Below, in pieces: positions 20,505 to 32,648 of a stretch of DNA of 64,000 nt (positions are counted from its first letter, which is position 1; each line of letters starts with the position of its first letter). Source of the stretch: Aspidiotus rigidus (lineage: Eukaryota; Arthropoda; Insecta; Hemiptera; Diaspididae); assembly GCA_035079385.1 (NCBI GenBank), contig JAVHKY010000030.1, positions 7,727,001 to 7,791,000 of the forward strand, written 5' to 3'. A program made the translations under genes and the position numbers. The notes beneath the pieces were generated by a model, which had not been told where the DNA came from, did not search any database, and saw only the letters and a program-made list of their open reading frames with translations.

Positions 20505-22290
20505 AGAAACTCGGTCAAAATCTCACTCCTCAGTCGTGAAACGTTCCAATGCGGCGTTGTCCCCATGAGAAAACTCGAGATCGACAAAATTGAACCCATC
20601 CACTTACTCATATGGGCTGTAGAGCATGGTGTATTTTTCAACAAAAATCATCCCTAGTTTCTAGCGATAAAAATCCGTCAAACTCATTCGACAAAAAAAA
20701 AATCAGGGGGTTAGCTAGCACCCGGGAATATTCAATTATTTGATGCGCCAATACAACATACTTTGGTACATACAATAGTCCTCGGTGTGGTAGAACTTCC
20801 CCCCCCCCCCCAAAAAAAAAAAAAAAAAAAAAATCAATATTTGGTGAATTTCTATAAATTTTCATAAATAGCGGGGCAAGCTATGACTGCTACTGCAACA
20901 GACCGCGTGGAATCAGAGGCCAATGTTCGAGCTGAATAATACACACTTGTGACATTCACTCCCTTCACTTTGAAATGCTTACTTTCCTTTTTCTTCAAGT
21001 CGCGGCGGTACAAACTGCGTATTACTGGGAGTCGTTTTGAATTCGTCTTAAAATACCATCAAAATTACAGACAAAAAAAAATCCTCCACAATCTACAGGA
21101 ATTCAAATTTTAAATTTTTTTCATTGGATCAGAAATGAAATTGATGGTTTTTCATTGGACCATTTTTCAAATATTGGACTTTTATAGGGTTTATTGGATA
21201 TATAGGAATTCGCAAAAATTCTCTACACTGGGCAATCGCCGTTCTCTCACTGCAATCTCACAATAAAAAAACATCGCTCTATTATTCCTTCCACCGGCAT
21301 AACACAACGAGAATTTTTGTGTATTCCGCGGCTTCGTTCAAATGCGGGGCGATAGGTGTATTCTCATCGCGAGCTCACATTAGCCCTTCATCCGTGTAAT
21401 ACAACGAGAATTTGTGACCCCGGTCTACAGAAACCCGCCTTAGTGTTCAATTACAATCAGGAGAAAAGGAATCCTCCTTCCTTTGTGAACGATCCTCTTC
21501 TCCTGATCGATATTCAACGCTAAGGCGGGTTTCTGTAAACGAGGTCACATTTTCACGTATTTTCTCAGTTTGATAAAAGGCAGGGCGATTGCTGTCTTCT
21601 CATCACGAGCTCACGGCAGAAGACGATCTCTTGTTGTATTGACTTGCTCATAAATGCTAATTTTTGAAGTACTGAGGGGATTCTGCCACTTCAAGCAAGT
21701 TTACGGCTCTTAGTAAAGCGTAGTTTGTACTGCTACGAGTCAAGGAAAGCGAAAAGTAAACATTTGAAAGTGAAGAAAGTGAATGTCAGGAAAACGTAAT
21801 ATTCAGCCGGCATATTGACTATTGGTTCCGCGCGGTCTACTGCTGTAACAGTCATAGCTTGCCCCGCTGTTGATAAAAAATTGAAAAAATTCACCAAATT
21901 AATATCAATTCTTTTGGAAATGTTCCGCCTCACCGAGGACTATGGTACAAAGCATATTGTACTTGAGGCGCATCAAATAAAGGAATATCCCCGGGTACCA
22001 CCACCTAATTTTTTTGTTGCATGAGTTTAAAGTTTTGTTATTGCTAGAAACTAAAAAAGATTTTTTTTTGAAAAAAAAATACCATGGATGCACGTTTAAT
22101 TTCTAAAATATCTCCAAATTTCATAGCTCTGAGATACAGCCGTTTGGATTTTAGGCCTCAAAATGGCTCTACAGCCCATATGGGTGAGCGGATGGGTCCA
22201 ATTTTATGGATTTCGAGTTTTTCGTGGGACAACATTTCAACACACTTTTGGAACATCTTGCGACTAAGGCCATTTCTCTCCTTACCCGGC
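20505..22290. repeat. Long imperfect inverted repeat (palindrome)
   Basis: The left arm (about 20505-21047) and the right arm (about 21690-22290) are inverted copies of each other. Examples are GCGGGGCAAGCTATGACTG at about 20870 against CAGTCATAGCTTGCCCCGC at about 21850, and GGTACAAACTGCGTATTA against its diverged complement near 21720. CCGAGGAC and CCCATATG words also pair across the arms. By eye roughly three quarters of positions agree, with indels. The ~640 bp spacer holds a second, tighter hairpin. No transposase is present. It could be a foldback element or an inverted duplication, and if transcribed within the RhoGAP intron it would fold into a long duplex. Confidence 0.8.
21416..21545. 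repeat. Nested ~50 bp stem hairpin at the centre of the palindrome
   Basis: 21416-21466 and 21497-21545 are inverted copies; both arms carry TACAGAAACCCGCCTTAG (exact) and ATCAGGAGAA. The loop is about 30 bp. The arms agree much better than the outer palindrome, so they are younger or maintained. Confidence 0.75.
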
Positions 22291-24479
22291 TAGAACATTT
22301 CCTGCGTACCAGAATGACTAGAGTGTAAAATTTTTACCTGTCCAGAACTGAATCAAACTCCCGTACATGTAGCTCTATAGCCGAAGTTTCTTGAGTGTAA
22401 AAACGTAATTTTAAACTTTCCTTCTAGTGATTCGCCCTGATCCAGATTCTCTGAGGAACTGACTCCCGACTTTTCCTGTTTCCACTCAGAATATTTTTTT
22501 TTTGTATCTCTGTTGACAATCGTTGTCGGCCCTCGTCTATCGGTACCAATCGAACACTATTTTGACATCCTCGTAGTGAAATTTTGAAATTTTTTAAAAT
22601 TAGAAAATCTGGATCCGATGTATTCGTGGAAAAAAAAAAGATGGTTAAATATGAGATTAAGAAAGTTACCAATAGTATAATGTTTTATGTTAAACTGTAC
22701 TTCGTAGGTACCAATCTTTTATAGAAACTCGTTACGTATCTATATGCATTTTTATGACGCGAAAATCAAGTTTAAATAATGAGGCTTGTTCACACCGGTA
22801 AATTTCGTTTAATTTATCTTCGCATCTTTTTTCCCCCTTTTTTTTTTTCTCCAACTTTCTAATATTCTGCGTCGCGTATATCCAATATTGGATATGACTA
22901 ACTGACGAGTTACGTTATCCTTCGTTTCTAAAATTTCAATTGATATTTTAAGATCATGATTAACAAGAGTTTCGATTATTTTCAATCAGATGTATCTTGA
23001 CTTTGCATCTGCTTAAAATACATTTATAAAATTGCACTGGTACCTAACTGGTTCTTCATTTCATTAACAAAAGAACTGATAATAGGACTTTTTAAAATTG
23101 TCTCATCAAATAGTTAATAACTTTTCAAATGTAAAAAAAAATTGATTCATCTTGCTTTCTTCGTTTCTGTCTTGCTTCTCTTCTTTATTGTTTATGCGAG
23201 TGGTCCAGACAAGTTGACAAGGATGAAGGAAAGAGACGAGACGAGACGAGTGCTGTAATCAGTTCAAGAATCAATTGCTGAACTACAAGGTGTAATAGGG
23301 TAGACTGCAGGCAACATTTTTGGAATTTTTTCGATGCCGAAGTCGTATCCAACGTCGAGGAAAACAATTACTATCGTAGATACAAATATTTCAAGTTTGA
23401 GAGCGGAATGCAATGCATAATGCTTACTGGTGAATTGTTCAGATTTTAAAGTTCTTTTTCCTTGTTTTATGGTTTGTATTATGCATTCTGTGCATAATGT
23501 AGCAAGAAACTTGTTTGCGGTGAGCGTACACGTTAATAGGAAGATTTTCGAGATAAGCGTGTCTTGTGAAGTTTATAAAAAGTGATATCGCGATCGTGCT
23601 TCATTCTGCGAAACGGTGACGATTTTTGCAGTTCATATTAGAGGTGACTGAGAAATCGTACTCCCAATACTAAAAGGTTTAATGTGATGTAAAAATGCTA
23701 TCTAATAAAATTCAACTTCTTCTTTGCCGACGGAATTTTTTTCGCTCGGCTGGATAGATAAGGTTCAGAATAACCCAGATTTTTGTATCTTAAAAATTTT
23801 ATGGTATCAAGGTTTCGTCCGGGAACGTCTTATAAACTATAGGGAGTATCTTCTGGATTATAGAATGCCGAGTTATTATATCATGAACATTTAAAAGAAT
23901 GGCCTCGTACGAAGAATCAAAAAAATGAATGATGATTTTACTCGCGCTCAAGATATAATATTATCACTCTTTATGGTTGATTTCGATTAAAAATTTTAAA
24001 ACAAACTGGAGTTGGGAGATTTTTATTTTTCTTGATATGTGAGATCTTAATTCTCCTCTAATTTTTTCGATGAAGTCCTCATTTCCGTATCTGTGGAACA
24101 TGGCCTATTAAATTTGTTATTCTATCTAAATTATGAAGGAGAAGAGCTGTTTTTTTGGACGAATAGGCTCCGTTCGTAGGGTATCAATTTTACTGAAATT
24201 TTGAATGTCGCTTCCTATCAGTACACAATCGTCGATACGGGGGTTAAAAATAACAAACTCCCTCTTTTAAAGTCGTGGCGAGAGATGAAAATTGGATGTC
24301 TTGGCCTGCATCTTTTTACCTTGAAATCTGTAGGTATAAATTAAAGGTTTTTACTTTGACGAAATCGGACAAAATCGCTTAGAAATACGGATTGTGTGTC
24401 AATCAGTGTACTGTGATGTCAATGGATATAATTTCGAGCAATATATTTACGAGCCGTACATCGACACTAAGGGTTATCA
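22291..24479. other. Intronic stretch without recognised elements
   Basis: No gene signature. There is a short GACGA simple repeat near 23236-23250. Confidence 0.4.
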
Positions 24480-25560
24480 GTTCGTGGTCAGTAGCTATGG
24501 AGAGCTTGAGAAAATTGAGGTGGGAGCAGTTGGAAAAGGATCAGAGACTACAGTAGAGGGTGAAAGTAAGTGAAACGCAGATGATTAGAAAAGTTCGTGA
24601 CCGTATTGGAATTGTTACAAAAAGCAGGTGGAAAACGTGGAGGAACAGAGGGTGAGAGACGGATATCTTCAACAGCGGGATACGAGAAGAGGTGACGAAG
24701 AGATATATTATCATATTGGTAGTATTGACAAGAAGGCAGGAAGAGTGAATGGATCTGAAAAAAAGATGGGAGTGCGTGGAACGCGTGTGACCCATTCTGA
24801 AGCGAGAGAGAATGATTTCTTGAAGACGGTTACTTTGACTGGAAGAAGTCCAGGGGGTTGCTTTGCTTTCGATTGCTCCAAGTTTGTTTGAATGCTAATT
24901 TCTTCAAAAGTCATGCCAGGAGTCAAGTATCAGGGATCGGTAAAAGTGCTTAAGGTCAGAGGCAGGGGTAAAAACAGGGTAATAAATTTTGTGGAATAGA
25001 AGGGATCTATGGCGACAAAGATATTCGCGTCATGTTCCGGGAAGTTGATGTGACCCGGAATGCACAAGAAGGAGACAAATGTAGAAGTGGATGATAGTGA
25101 TTGCAGGAGTAAATAAATGCACTGATTCAGGGGATTAGTTGAACAAGAGTCCTGTGTAGACAGGAGAGATGAAAGTGAGTCAGTTAACACTGAAATTTGA
25201 ACTGACGGTGAAGAGATGGATGGGAGAATAACAAGAGCACATGGCGTTTTGTTTGGTATTGAAAATGGAAGCAGGATTTTTCAATCGACGACCGATGATC
25301 AAGTACGTGCTTCCTGTTTCGGGTCCAGACTTAGATCCTCGGTAAAATTAGACTGCTGGGTCAGAAAATTGGTGTAGAGATAATGTCGGCATATAGTGTT
25401 GTGTGTTTCGAGATAATCGGCTAGATCGGAAAAGAGATGTATGTCGGCAGAGTGCGGGTGCATGAATTGGAAGCTGAGTAAATTGAGCTGTGGATACAAG
25501 AAAATTGGCATTCAGCTTCAATACGGAAGCTGAGAGTGGGGCTAGGTGGTTGTGTACCGA
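24480..25560 (-). pseudogene. LINE fragment, RNase H domain and C-terminal tail
   Basis: Read on the - strand, 25190-24930 gives an RNase H pattern: LTDSLSSLLSTQDSCSTNPL, then FLCIPGHINFPEHDAN, the degenerate form of the DSL...(W)VPGH.GIPGNE.AD block at the C-terminus of I/Jockey-type LINE ORF2. After several stops, GHTRSTHSHL (near 24790) matches the conserved RLGHTRLTH segment that follows RNase H in these elements. Upstream parts at 25511-25299 may be the RT-RNase H linker. Multiple stops and frameshifts show it is dead. The reverse transcriptase itself is not recognisable. Confidence 0.7.
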
Positions 25561-25949
25561 GCGCTTGGTTTACTTCAAAAGCAAATAATTTGACGGGCAG
25601 AAAAGAGTTATCAAAGAAGAACAGGCGATAAATTTGTTGAAGTTTTGCGTTGCATACTGAGTAGTAAATGGAAGAGAGGAGAATCGGTTATATAGAAAAG
25701 TGTTGAGTGGGTTGTTACTGCTTAATAGTAGGTAGGAATATGATCAGTAACAGGATGTGATCTTCTGCCATTGAATTTTTTTCAAGGGAAGTGAGGTGTC
25801 ACAGGTACAAGTCGGGTGTTGATGGTTATGAATAAGTTTACAGCTAACAATTCGTTGATAAATATAATTACAATGCGAGCTGTAAGGTCACGAGGTAAAT
25901 GAGAGTATAGCTGTGAGGATGTGGTAGTGTTTGATTTTTATAGATCCAG

Positions 25950-26170
25950 ACAGCTAAGAAAATTCCTCATGGCGTTGCACATAGGACAAATGTTGAGGAT
26001 GAAAGAAAATATTGAAGTGATGCAGACGGTATCTCAAAAAAGGGCAGAGATCGCAGAATACATAAGGTAACAGATGAGAATGAGTGGGCGTCGAACTTCG
26101 AGGAATTACAGGCTTTAGTTTAGTTACGTGTAAGTATTCTGTCCAGAATAACATTTTTGTTTTCATCGTC
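25950..26170 (-). pseudogene. Second RNase H-type LINE tail
   Basis: A 70-codon frame reads LKPVIPRSSTPTHSHLL, then FCDLCPFLRYRLHHFNIFF. It matches the tail of RNase H-bearing LINEs, where the THSHLL block is followed by a CxxC...HH zinc-binding-like motif. It lies about 1.2 kb before the other tail on the same strand, so it is either a second truncated insertion or a tandem remnant. Confidence 0.6.
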
Positions 26171-28483
26171 TGAAGCTGGATTGGATTTTGTTTTACTTTT
26201 CATATGAGGCAGATGCCTTAAATTGTAACCGTTGAAAATTTTTAACGACATGCAATAACTGAATTTTCTTACATTTTACACCTCATTGTGAGACTCGAAA
26301 TATCGTTACATACCTTGGTACGGCCTATAATCATTATTCGGACGACTGTCCAATCCTGTTCATATACCTTGAAAACTATTCTTCCAATATCACCTGACTT
26401 GATATAGAAATAGTGAAGCTTTTTTTTTCTGTTCAGCATCAGCCAGGTTTCTGAACGTCCACCTGGCACGGTGACCTCATTTTATGCTTATAACATTAAG
26501 AAGGTATTTCTCAGAACATCGCGTATTGACTTTACTCATTTTGAGTGTACAAGTTTCGTACTTGGAAAGTACGTTTTCATTGTAAATGATGGTGCATTGA
26601 TGGTTCTTGAGGTGATGTCGTAAACCCAGCTGATATTTAATGCAGGGGCATTAGTTCGTCGGCGCGGCGTTGACAAAAACGCTCGTAGGTCTGTCGCAAT
26701 GTTTACCTATGACAGTTTTCGTGACAAGGAAGTTGTTTGTACGAGTGACAATAAAAAGTTGCGAGTACACGAAGATTTGCCACTGACGGATAAATACAAT
26801 TGCTAATTCATACGAGCGAAGCACGCCCCGTGTGTCCTCCAAGATCAGTTTTTTTATATCGTTCCAGTACAGCTGGGCTTTATTTACTTGTTGTACACAC
26901 GTTCGAATTAACAGATAAAGAAACCCGCTTGTAATCGTTTTGCAAAGTTCGATAGACTGATGATGACTTGAAAAGTGGAACGACACTACCGCGAGAACGT
27001 ACAGATGATGATGAACCTGCCCATGTTGATGATCATTAATTGTTTATTATTTCTTGGTAGAAAGAGAAAAGCGTGCATTCGTACGAAAAAAAAAATCGTA
27101 CCACTTTTATTTGTGCTCTGTGCCCTGGTTTCTTATAGTATACAAATAACAACGATGATGACGATGACTACAATTTTGCTACAAATAAATATCAGGTGTA
27201 GAATATAATCACATCGGATTTTAATTTGAAAGTAGCAGTTCATAATTTTCACGATGGATAAGAGATCAAATTGCAAGAGGGAAGGACTTAGCCTTGTCAT
27301 CGTGATATTGTCGCGGTCGTAAAGTGTAGCTAATTAACGCAAATGTGTGGGATGTTTGGCAACTCCTTCTAATTGACTGAGACTTATCTGCCAGCGATCG
27401 AGATGCGCATCCTGATGAAGATCGACCATCACTGGAGTTAGTTCATTGACCTCATTTTCGAGTCGAATGGTACCTCCTTAAGATATTTGATTTACAATGG
27501 GTACTTGAGGAACAAGGGGGAAAAAATGTATAATGCGGTATTCACTAAATTGTAATCGGACGTCTTAACGCTTGTATTGTAAATTTTGAAAAGAAAAGAA
27601 ATGATAGTAATAATCGTGTCTCATTTATTCTGTTCGCTTTTAGTTTGTTGTATACGTTATTACGTAATCATTGGATAAATGTGCAATGTGTTACATATGT
27701 CATTGAATGTGTATCCAGTGTTCGGTTTCATTTCTTCCACTCTTATTCGATTTTTTCCCTCACTCACTCTTCTCGTTTTTCTTTCTGTCATGCTGTGTGT
27801 GGTGTCATTTAACGTAGGTACCCTCGTACTCCTTCATTTGTGCATTTTATGAGTTTGTGAAGCATTCAGGACGTCGTCGTCGTTGTCGTGGCCTCGTGAA
27901 ATCCGAAATTATTTAATACTTCAATAGTGCGTGGCGTGGGGCTGTTCGTTATATTAATGATGATATGCTGCGCAGTCGTGAACACGAGTGCATGCCTTTT
28001 CTCGATGCAACATGTGTGTATACACGAAAATGCATGCCTGCATAACATACCAACACGCATGCAGAGATACTCACGAATATAAGTATCTTTGTATGCATCG
28101 GGGATTTGTGTACTACGGATTTCACTTATTATTCGGTAACATTTCTCAACAGCTCTCCACTAAGCGCATTACCTACTTTAATGAAGGTTGTAGACGCTTC
28201 GTAATTTTAAATTAGTAATATAAGCTTTCAAAGTTGTTGACTAAATGAACCTAGGCCCATGTTCTAGAAGATTCATGATCTTCGCCACTCTGTCGCGTCT
28301 TCAATATCAAAAGTCATAACTTTTTCCTCATTGGTCGTTGAGTCTCCTCCACCACCACGGTCTCTACTTGATTTCATTTTGCAAAATACGACTCTTTTCT
28401 TTCTTGGTCACTATTATTCATCACTATTAGTTTTGTCACTATTTCTAAGAAATAAGGATTGAAAAGGGGTAAAATATCTTTCG
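26171..28483. other. Intronic stretch without recognised elements
   Basis: A 111-codon - strand frame (26986-26651) and a 66-codon one (26469-26269) match nothing I know and lack splice support. Confidence 0.35.
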
Positions 28484-28511
28484 TGTACAATTCTACTTCA
28501 TTAGTTAGCTT

Positions 28512-28549
28512 ACAAGAGAACTTTCGGGTATTACCCCATCACCAGTTGT
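28512..28549 (-). ncRNA. Hammerhead-like core in a PLE terminal repeat (copy 1)
   Basis: On the - strand: stem I half ACAA, core CTGGTGA (one change from CTGATGA), a GGGT/ACCC hairpin, GAAA, AG-TT-CT short stem III, C17, then TTGT closing stem I. Penelope-like elements are known to carry hammerhead motifs in their terminal repeats. The spacing around stem II is not canonical, so activity is doubtful. Confidence 0.4.
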
Positions 28550-29829
28550 GTCGCTACTGGAAAACTAGGTCTCAAACGTGAGAGTTTATAGTATAACATG
28601 AGATTGGCTGTGCCAATAGTGTCTTGTCATTGGTTCACTGTTAGAACGTATATTAATCTTTACAATATGACTTTTCGTTCTTATTAGCTTTGACATGCTG
28701 CAACTTGATTGGTTCACTGTTTTAATCCATGTGCTGCGTTTCTATTGGCTACGAAATTTACAGCTATCTTCTTGGTCTGTTCGGATCTTCTCCTCTCGCC
28801 CAATCACCCTGCCAGGCTGAATAATTTTTCGCTGTCAAACGTGATCACATCGTTCAAGAGGCTGGCTTTCTTCCTCTTTGCCTTTGCAATCTCCATGGTT
28901 CCCAGAGTTTTCTTCTCTTGGTACGATTTTCTACGGGTATGACTTCAAATATTCCTTCTCCATTGTGCTGTTCTTTGTTGCAATATTTACTAAACAATGA
29001 CTTCACATCTTCTTTCTCCCTCAATGTTTTGTGCTCCTTTTTCGTGATGTTGAACTTTCTCCCAGACACCTTCACACTGGTATCACTGATCTCTTTTTTC
29101 GGAGAATATGATGCTTTCGTTTATCGCATTTGTTTTAAGAAATAATTGGTTCATTTGTCTATTAGTACCTTGCCATGCAATGAGGATATCGTCTATATAT
29201 CTGTCTGGCAGCTCTTAAATATCTCGTTTCCCATGAATATCTCCGTCAGTAGGAGTGACATCGGTGATCCAATCGCTAGTCCCTTTTCCTGGCTATAGAA
29301 CTTGTTAATGAAGTGACAGTAGTTCTGGCTCAAAATCTCTTACAGTATTGGGCGTACTTTGGCCCGTTGAAGTTCCCATGATGTTTGTTGTTTCGAAGCA
29401 AGGAGAGAAATTCCTCCTCTGGACTTGTTTGTCACATCCAAGGATATCAGCTTATCATTACTCTTGATTTCCACCTTGCCTTGTCCAGTTGCTCTATCAG
29501 CTTACCGTTGTTTCTGATGCTTTGTCTGGGTGCAAACTGGTAGTTTTCTTTCAAGAATGTGGCTGCAATCTTTGCTATCTTGCAACGTAGTGATTGGATG
29601 CCATTAATCAGTGGTCTCAACGGACGGTTCGCTTTGTGGAATTTTACTAACCCCTTGAATTTTGGTGCTACCGTGTTCATCTCAAGCGTCCTTTGATTGC
29701 CAGGTACATTGTTTTTATTTAAACAGCTTTCAGCCTGTTTTGATATTTCTGTGTCAGATCCTTTGTCAGCTCTTGGTATCCATTCTCTGCGATGTACGAC
29801 GCTAATTTTTGTGTGTCTTCAGTAGCGAC

Positions 29830-29867
29830 ACAACTGATGATGGGGTAGTACCCGAAATTACTATTGT
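29830..29867 (+). ncRNA. Hammerhead-like core in a PLE terminal repeat (copy 2, inverted)
   Basis: ACAA, CTGATGA (exact core), GGGT-AGT-ACCC hairpin, GAAA and TTGT are all present in order. Stem III is weaker (A..T only). It is in the opposite orientation to the element's coding strand. Confidence 0.4.
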
Positions 29868-29912
29868 ACGCTAACTAAAAAAGTAGAATTGTACCTTTGA
29901 GAATTTTTGCAA

Positions 29913-29985
29913 TATCGAAACCCCATCCATGAAACAAGTTCCTGTTAAAAACGTGTTCCCTGGTACCGTGAGTTATACAAATAAT
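29913..29985. repeat. Fragment of the AACCTGTTTTAT repeat end
   Basis: CCATGAAACAAGTTCCTGTT is the inverted short end of the family seen in full at 49090-49387. It abuts the end of the PLE copy. Confidence 0.45.
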
Positions 29986-32149
29986 ACAGCAGAAAAATTG
30001 CCTCTCACTCTCAACTGTAGAAGATATCGCTCCAGGTGCTCGGTGGGTAAAATCATAGTTCGTCGCTATGTTTCCTGCTTAGCTGCAGTCTTCGAAAATT
30101 GTGTCTAGATTCAATTCGTTGACTATTTTTTCAAGATGATAGATAAATGAGTGGAATGAAACTGTCACTCGTCGTATACTTTGTACATACAGTCTGACAA
30201 AAAAAATGTCGAGTTTGTCGTCTTCTTGATTCTGTGCTTCTAGATTCAGTATTTCTGCATTCCTTTTACCGAACTGCGTACTACAATTCGAATTCCTGCA
30301 AATAGATTTCAAATGCTGAAACTGGGCATTCTTCCATTTACCTCCCAATTCTTGTTTTTGTTTCCAATTGCAGCTAAATAAAAAGATTGATATACTCTGC
30401 TTGCTCTTCTCGCACCAACCTCTGCGTAAACTTTTGTTGCATTTACAGTATTTGAATTCTTATGATAAACTTTATGTAACCCCTTGGCTTCTGTTTTAGA
30501 GACGCGTGTATGAGTATTAAATTCTGTTATTTGGAATTCTAAAAGAATAACAATGAATTTTATTAAAAAATGCTTGACTGCGATAATAATTTTCGTTTAT
30601 TTTTCTGCTTTAGGTAAGTAATCAATGCATGTAGCGTAATTGATCAGTAGTGGGATCATCTCAGTAAGTAGATCCGTTCCAGGATTCGATGTACGCTCAG
30701 TTGATAATTTACATAATGAAGAGTGAAAAACAATACTTGATAGGTATTCTGAGAAATACACTAATTCTACTTCGAGAGAAACAAAAATAGATTTCATGGT
30801 GGATTTCTCCCAGCAATATTCAAGGTATCTTCGCTCATTTCTTCTTTCTTTTTTCCTTCTTTCTTTTTTCCTTCTTTCGTTTTGTATTCCGGTAATTGGA
30901 GTGTTCAAATGTACTCCAAGTGTATTTTTCCCCTTCCAAGATTCGTTTAATTTTAGACCAGAATCTCTTTTCTGTGCATGTATGCTATACATACACTGTA
31001 TCTCCCATCTTTTGTACTCATGATCTAATGATCTACATTTTCAATAGAGCTCAGTATTATAATAATTTTTATTCGATATCTATTGATGATCTTGACTGAT
31101 ATTGCAATGTAAGTTTTCCAGACCTCCTGTAGTTTTTTTTTTTTTTTTTTCATTTTGAGAGTTTCTATTTTGTTGCTCGAAGAAACTTCGTCTCTCACGT
31201 CCGTGTTCTATTGATACGACTTGTTGCTCTTAGTTTTCGTACAAAATTGTGACAGAACATTCCGAACGTTTGTTCGCTATACAATCGCGTTTTCGAGCTT
31301 TTGTTCATTCGAAGATGGAGACGTGTGTTCTCTTGTTCGGCACGTGGTGGATGCTGTCTATTTCTTTTTCAAGTGATTAATTCGCTTCGAAACAAGCGCA
31401 CGTTTGTTGTATTCTTCGATCGAATTGGCTGCGTATTTTGAAATTCGTACCTTTCACCAAGAAATGCTTTTTGGAGCACAATCCCGGATTTGAGATCATC
31501 TAAAATTCCACCTACCTACCATTGATATACTCATAGCTCACGACTTGCATCGTATGACCTCTTTCTCTTTATAATTCTGGACTCCTCACTCGTGAGGAAT
31601 GCAAAGGAAAAAATAATGATGAAGTTAATTAATTTTCATTTATGCAAATATAACATACCGTATAATATTGTACATTCATGTCCGTTTCTGCCCACTTATC
31701 CGGTATTAAACTGTCCTGTATAATAGGCTTATGTCGAATTACTTTTCTTCTTTTTGGTGTGCCGCGTATTAACTCTATAATCGTGTTGTGTATTAATTCG
31801 GAATACCCTCCCAGCCATTGATATAAGTGTCTGTATTCAGGACGTATAATTTTTGACAGTTAGTGAATTATATTTGTGCGTACGAATAATTTATCAAGTT
31901 TTTCGGACTGAATGGTCTGTCGAAGTATATACTTTGTTCCACTCTGCAGTAATGTAGAGAAAGGATCGTTGGCGAAATCTAAATAATTCTCACCTCGACG
32001 AACTTTTTTTCGTGTAAATGATTTGAAGTAGGCGAATTGCTTGATTCTCGATAGAGGTCAACTAGGCGTGAATCGAGCTCGGTAATTATTAGAAAAATTT
32101 TTCTCATGTATAGATATTCATCGGAGAAAGGCCTGCGCGCAAATCAAAA
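29986..32149. other. Intronic stretch with a short pyrimidine repeat
   Basis: 30838-30879 repeats TTCTTTCTTTTTTCC units. An 89-codon - strand frame (30348-30079) is not recognised. No supported exon. Confidence 0.4.
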
Positions 32150-32355
32150 TAAGGTAACCTGTTTTATTGGGGGGTTTTTCGGAAAAAATATCCGCCGTCC
32201 GGGCGGTCGGCAACCTTCAGCCGTATCATTTATAGATCGGAGGTCGAAATTTCTCCAAGTTCTCCTATCATATATAGTTCCAGTCGGTGACGTCACAGTT
32301 TGATGACGTCATAGATCAGTCTTCCTAAGTCCCAATTCTCTCGTGTCATATATGA
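32150..32355 (-). mobile_element. TGACGTCA/AACCTGTTTTAT short element, partial
   Basis: The short end (GGTAACCTGTTTTATTGGGG) is followed by AATATCCGCCGTCCGGGCGG, ATATATAG-type words, and TGACGTCA at 32288-32295 and 32304-32311. The long end is missing. Confidence 0.65.
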
Positions 32356-32462
32356 TACAAGAAGAATTTCAAAAAATTTAGACACTACCTTAGCACCATA
32401 AAGACTTCCACCAATGTGTTAGATGAATTCCGTTCCACACTACCACAGACGTCGAGTTTATA

Positions 32463-32648
32463 GTGCGTTTTTTTAAAGGTGATTTCCCCAGTAGGCCTAT
32501 TCCAGGAAACCTAGCAGGAACGAGAGAAGCAAGAAGAATAATCATGGTGCGCAGTGGCTTGTCGATCCTCTTATATGGTGCCCCAATATGTGCCAACTCA
32601 ATGAAGATACCCTATAGACGGAGAGAAAGTGTGGTGATTCGTACCGCA
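32463..32648 (+). pseudogene. R1-like LINE fragment, RT thumb, + strand
   Basis: The + strand frame reads TREARRIIMVRSGLSILLYG, then APICANSMKIPYRRRESVV. This is the same block as on the - strand at 48.5-48.7 kb (VRRKIVMSTALSILQYG). It corresponds to the post-palm region of R1-type ORF2. At about 32648 it meets another fragment of the same family in the opposite orientation. Confidence 0.65.

Larger units (their letters stand above)
28484..29894 (-). mobile_element. Penelope-like element, internally deleted, inverted terminal repeats
   Basis: It is bounded by ~76 bp inverted terminal repeats (28484-28560 and 29819-29894). Going 5' to 3' on the - strand: a fusion of the right repeat to the RT N-terminal region; the segment 29680-29447 (APKFKGLVKFHKANRPLRPL); the RT palm with an intact YIDD catalytic box at 29188-29199; then a deletion of about 500 bp compared with the 57.5-60 kb copy; then a GIY-YIG nuclease remnant (29075-28854, KSLFSKYCNKEQHNGEGIFE). 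The deletion and stops make it defective. Confidence 0.8.

Noticed and set aside
26651..26986. 111-codon - strand open frame
   Set aside because: No family resemblance and no exon signals; length is within what chance gives in 64 kb.
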